From positions 1 through 14,459 of the forward strand of contig CAYZEZ010000111.1 in the NCBI GenBank assembly GCA_964477295.1: DNA of 14,459 nucleotides. Reading direction: 5' to 3'. The position numbers and the translations under genes were made by a program. The notes beneath the pieces were generated by a model. It saw nothing but the letters and a program-made list of their open reading frames with translations. It was not told where the DNA came from and made no database searches. Positions 14,211 to 14,459 of the stretch are shown piece by piece (the first letter of the stretch is position 1; the number at the start of each line of letters is the position of its first letter). Source of the stretch: CAYZEZ01 sp964477295. Lineage in GTDB: Bacteria > Bacteroidota > Bacteroidia > Bacteroidales > SM23-62.

Positions 14211-14213
14211 AGA

Positions 14214-14459
14214 TTATTCCCTTTCCCTGTTTTTAACAGTCAGTGTGGGGACAAGGCCACCCCCGGCACTTACATTGATTACACGCTCATCGGAAACGCG
14301 GGAAATGGTGCCCGCATATTTTTCAAGCAGGGCAAAGGGATTAATATTGACATACTTCTTTTTAAACCTGACTTGCTCACCGATCTCCGGGAAGGTATCC
14401 ATCGGAATATCAACAAATTCCTGTACCACCCAATCCTCATTATGCAGGTGCGTATTCAT
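14214..14459 (-). CDS. Unknown protein, 81 residues visible, reaching the window edge
   Basis: The frame starts with an ATG that coincides exactly with the last three bases of the window (14457-14459), so it could be a whole small protein or the C-terminal end of a longer one. The visible part has no signal peptide or membrane segment and is rich in charged residues. It ends with VSAGGGLVPTLTVKNRERE. The stretch IPMDTFPEIGEQVRFKKKYVNINPF suggests beta strands. I do not recognise the family. It precedes the GldM-C-like secreted protein by 55 bp on the same strand and is probably in the same transcription unit. Confidence 0.5.
   Translation of the reverse strand: MNTHLHNEDWVVQEFVDIPMDTFPEIGEQVRFKKKYVNINPFALLEKYAGTISRVSDERVINVSAGGGLVPTLTVKNRERE

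Overview
The window looks like a chromosomal segment of a member of the Bacteroidota (Bacteroidetes). The main evidence is a glycogen/alpha-glucan operon with an animal/yeast-type (GT3) glycogen synthase next to GH57, GT4 and GDE genes. Further support comes from DUF4369/TlpA-type thioredoxin lipoproteins, a secreted protein resembling the C-terminal domain of the gliding/type IX secretion protein GldM, promoter boxes of the Bacteroides type (TTTG ... TAnnTTTG), and almost no Shine-Dalgarno sequences. No phage, insertion sequence, CRISPR array, tRNA or rRNA was seen.

Layout. Positions 1-5722, minus strand: a tight four-gene alpha-glucan operon read from right to left. It holds a debranching enzyme, a GT4 glycosyltransferase, a GH57 glucanase/glucanotransferase and a GT3 glycogen synthase cut by the window edge. 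Gaps are 7, 21 and 36 bp. Positions 5723-5916: a divergent promoter region. Positions 5917-10758, plus strand: gatB, two tandem TlpA-like lipoproteins (the second has lost both redox cysteines), and an LpxH-type lipid A phosphohydrolase. Positions 10759-10832: a palindrome with short tandem repeats between convergent genes. Positions 10833-13052, minus strand: a membrane pyrophosphatase whose motifs point to a K+-dependent, Na+-pumping type. Positions 13053-13414: a 362-bp spacer with a strong Bacteroidetes-type promoter, a terminator-like hairpin in the presumed hppA leader, and a REP-like repeat. Positions 13415-14459, minus strand: a secreted protein made of two GldM-C-like repeats, and a small unknown gene reaching the edge.

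How the genes work together. The first four genes form one pathway: glucan synthesis by the GT3 and possibly the GT4 enzyme, and remodelling or debranching by the GH57 and GDE enzymes. The other genes are separate housekeeping or envelope functions: tRNA-dependent amidation, periplasmic thioredoxin-fold proteins, lipid A synthesis and ion pumping driven by pyrophosphate.

Nothing here is clearly an undescribed system. The points most worth a second look are the GH57 enzyme with a coiled coil plus histone-H1-like tail, the CxxC-less TlpA paralogue, the hairpin in the hppA leader, the duplicated GldM-C-like secreted protein, and the different short repeat families in the intergenic spacers of the right two thirds of the window.
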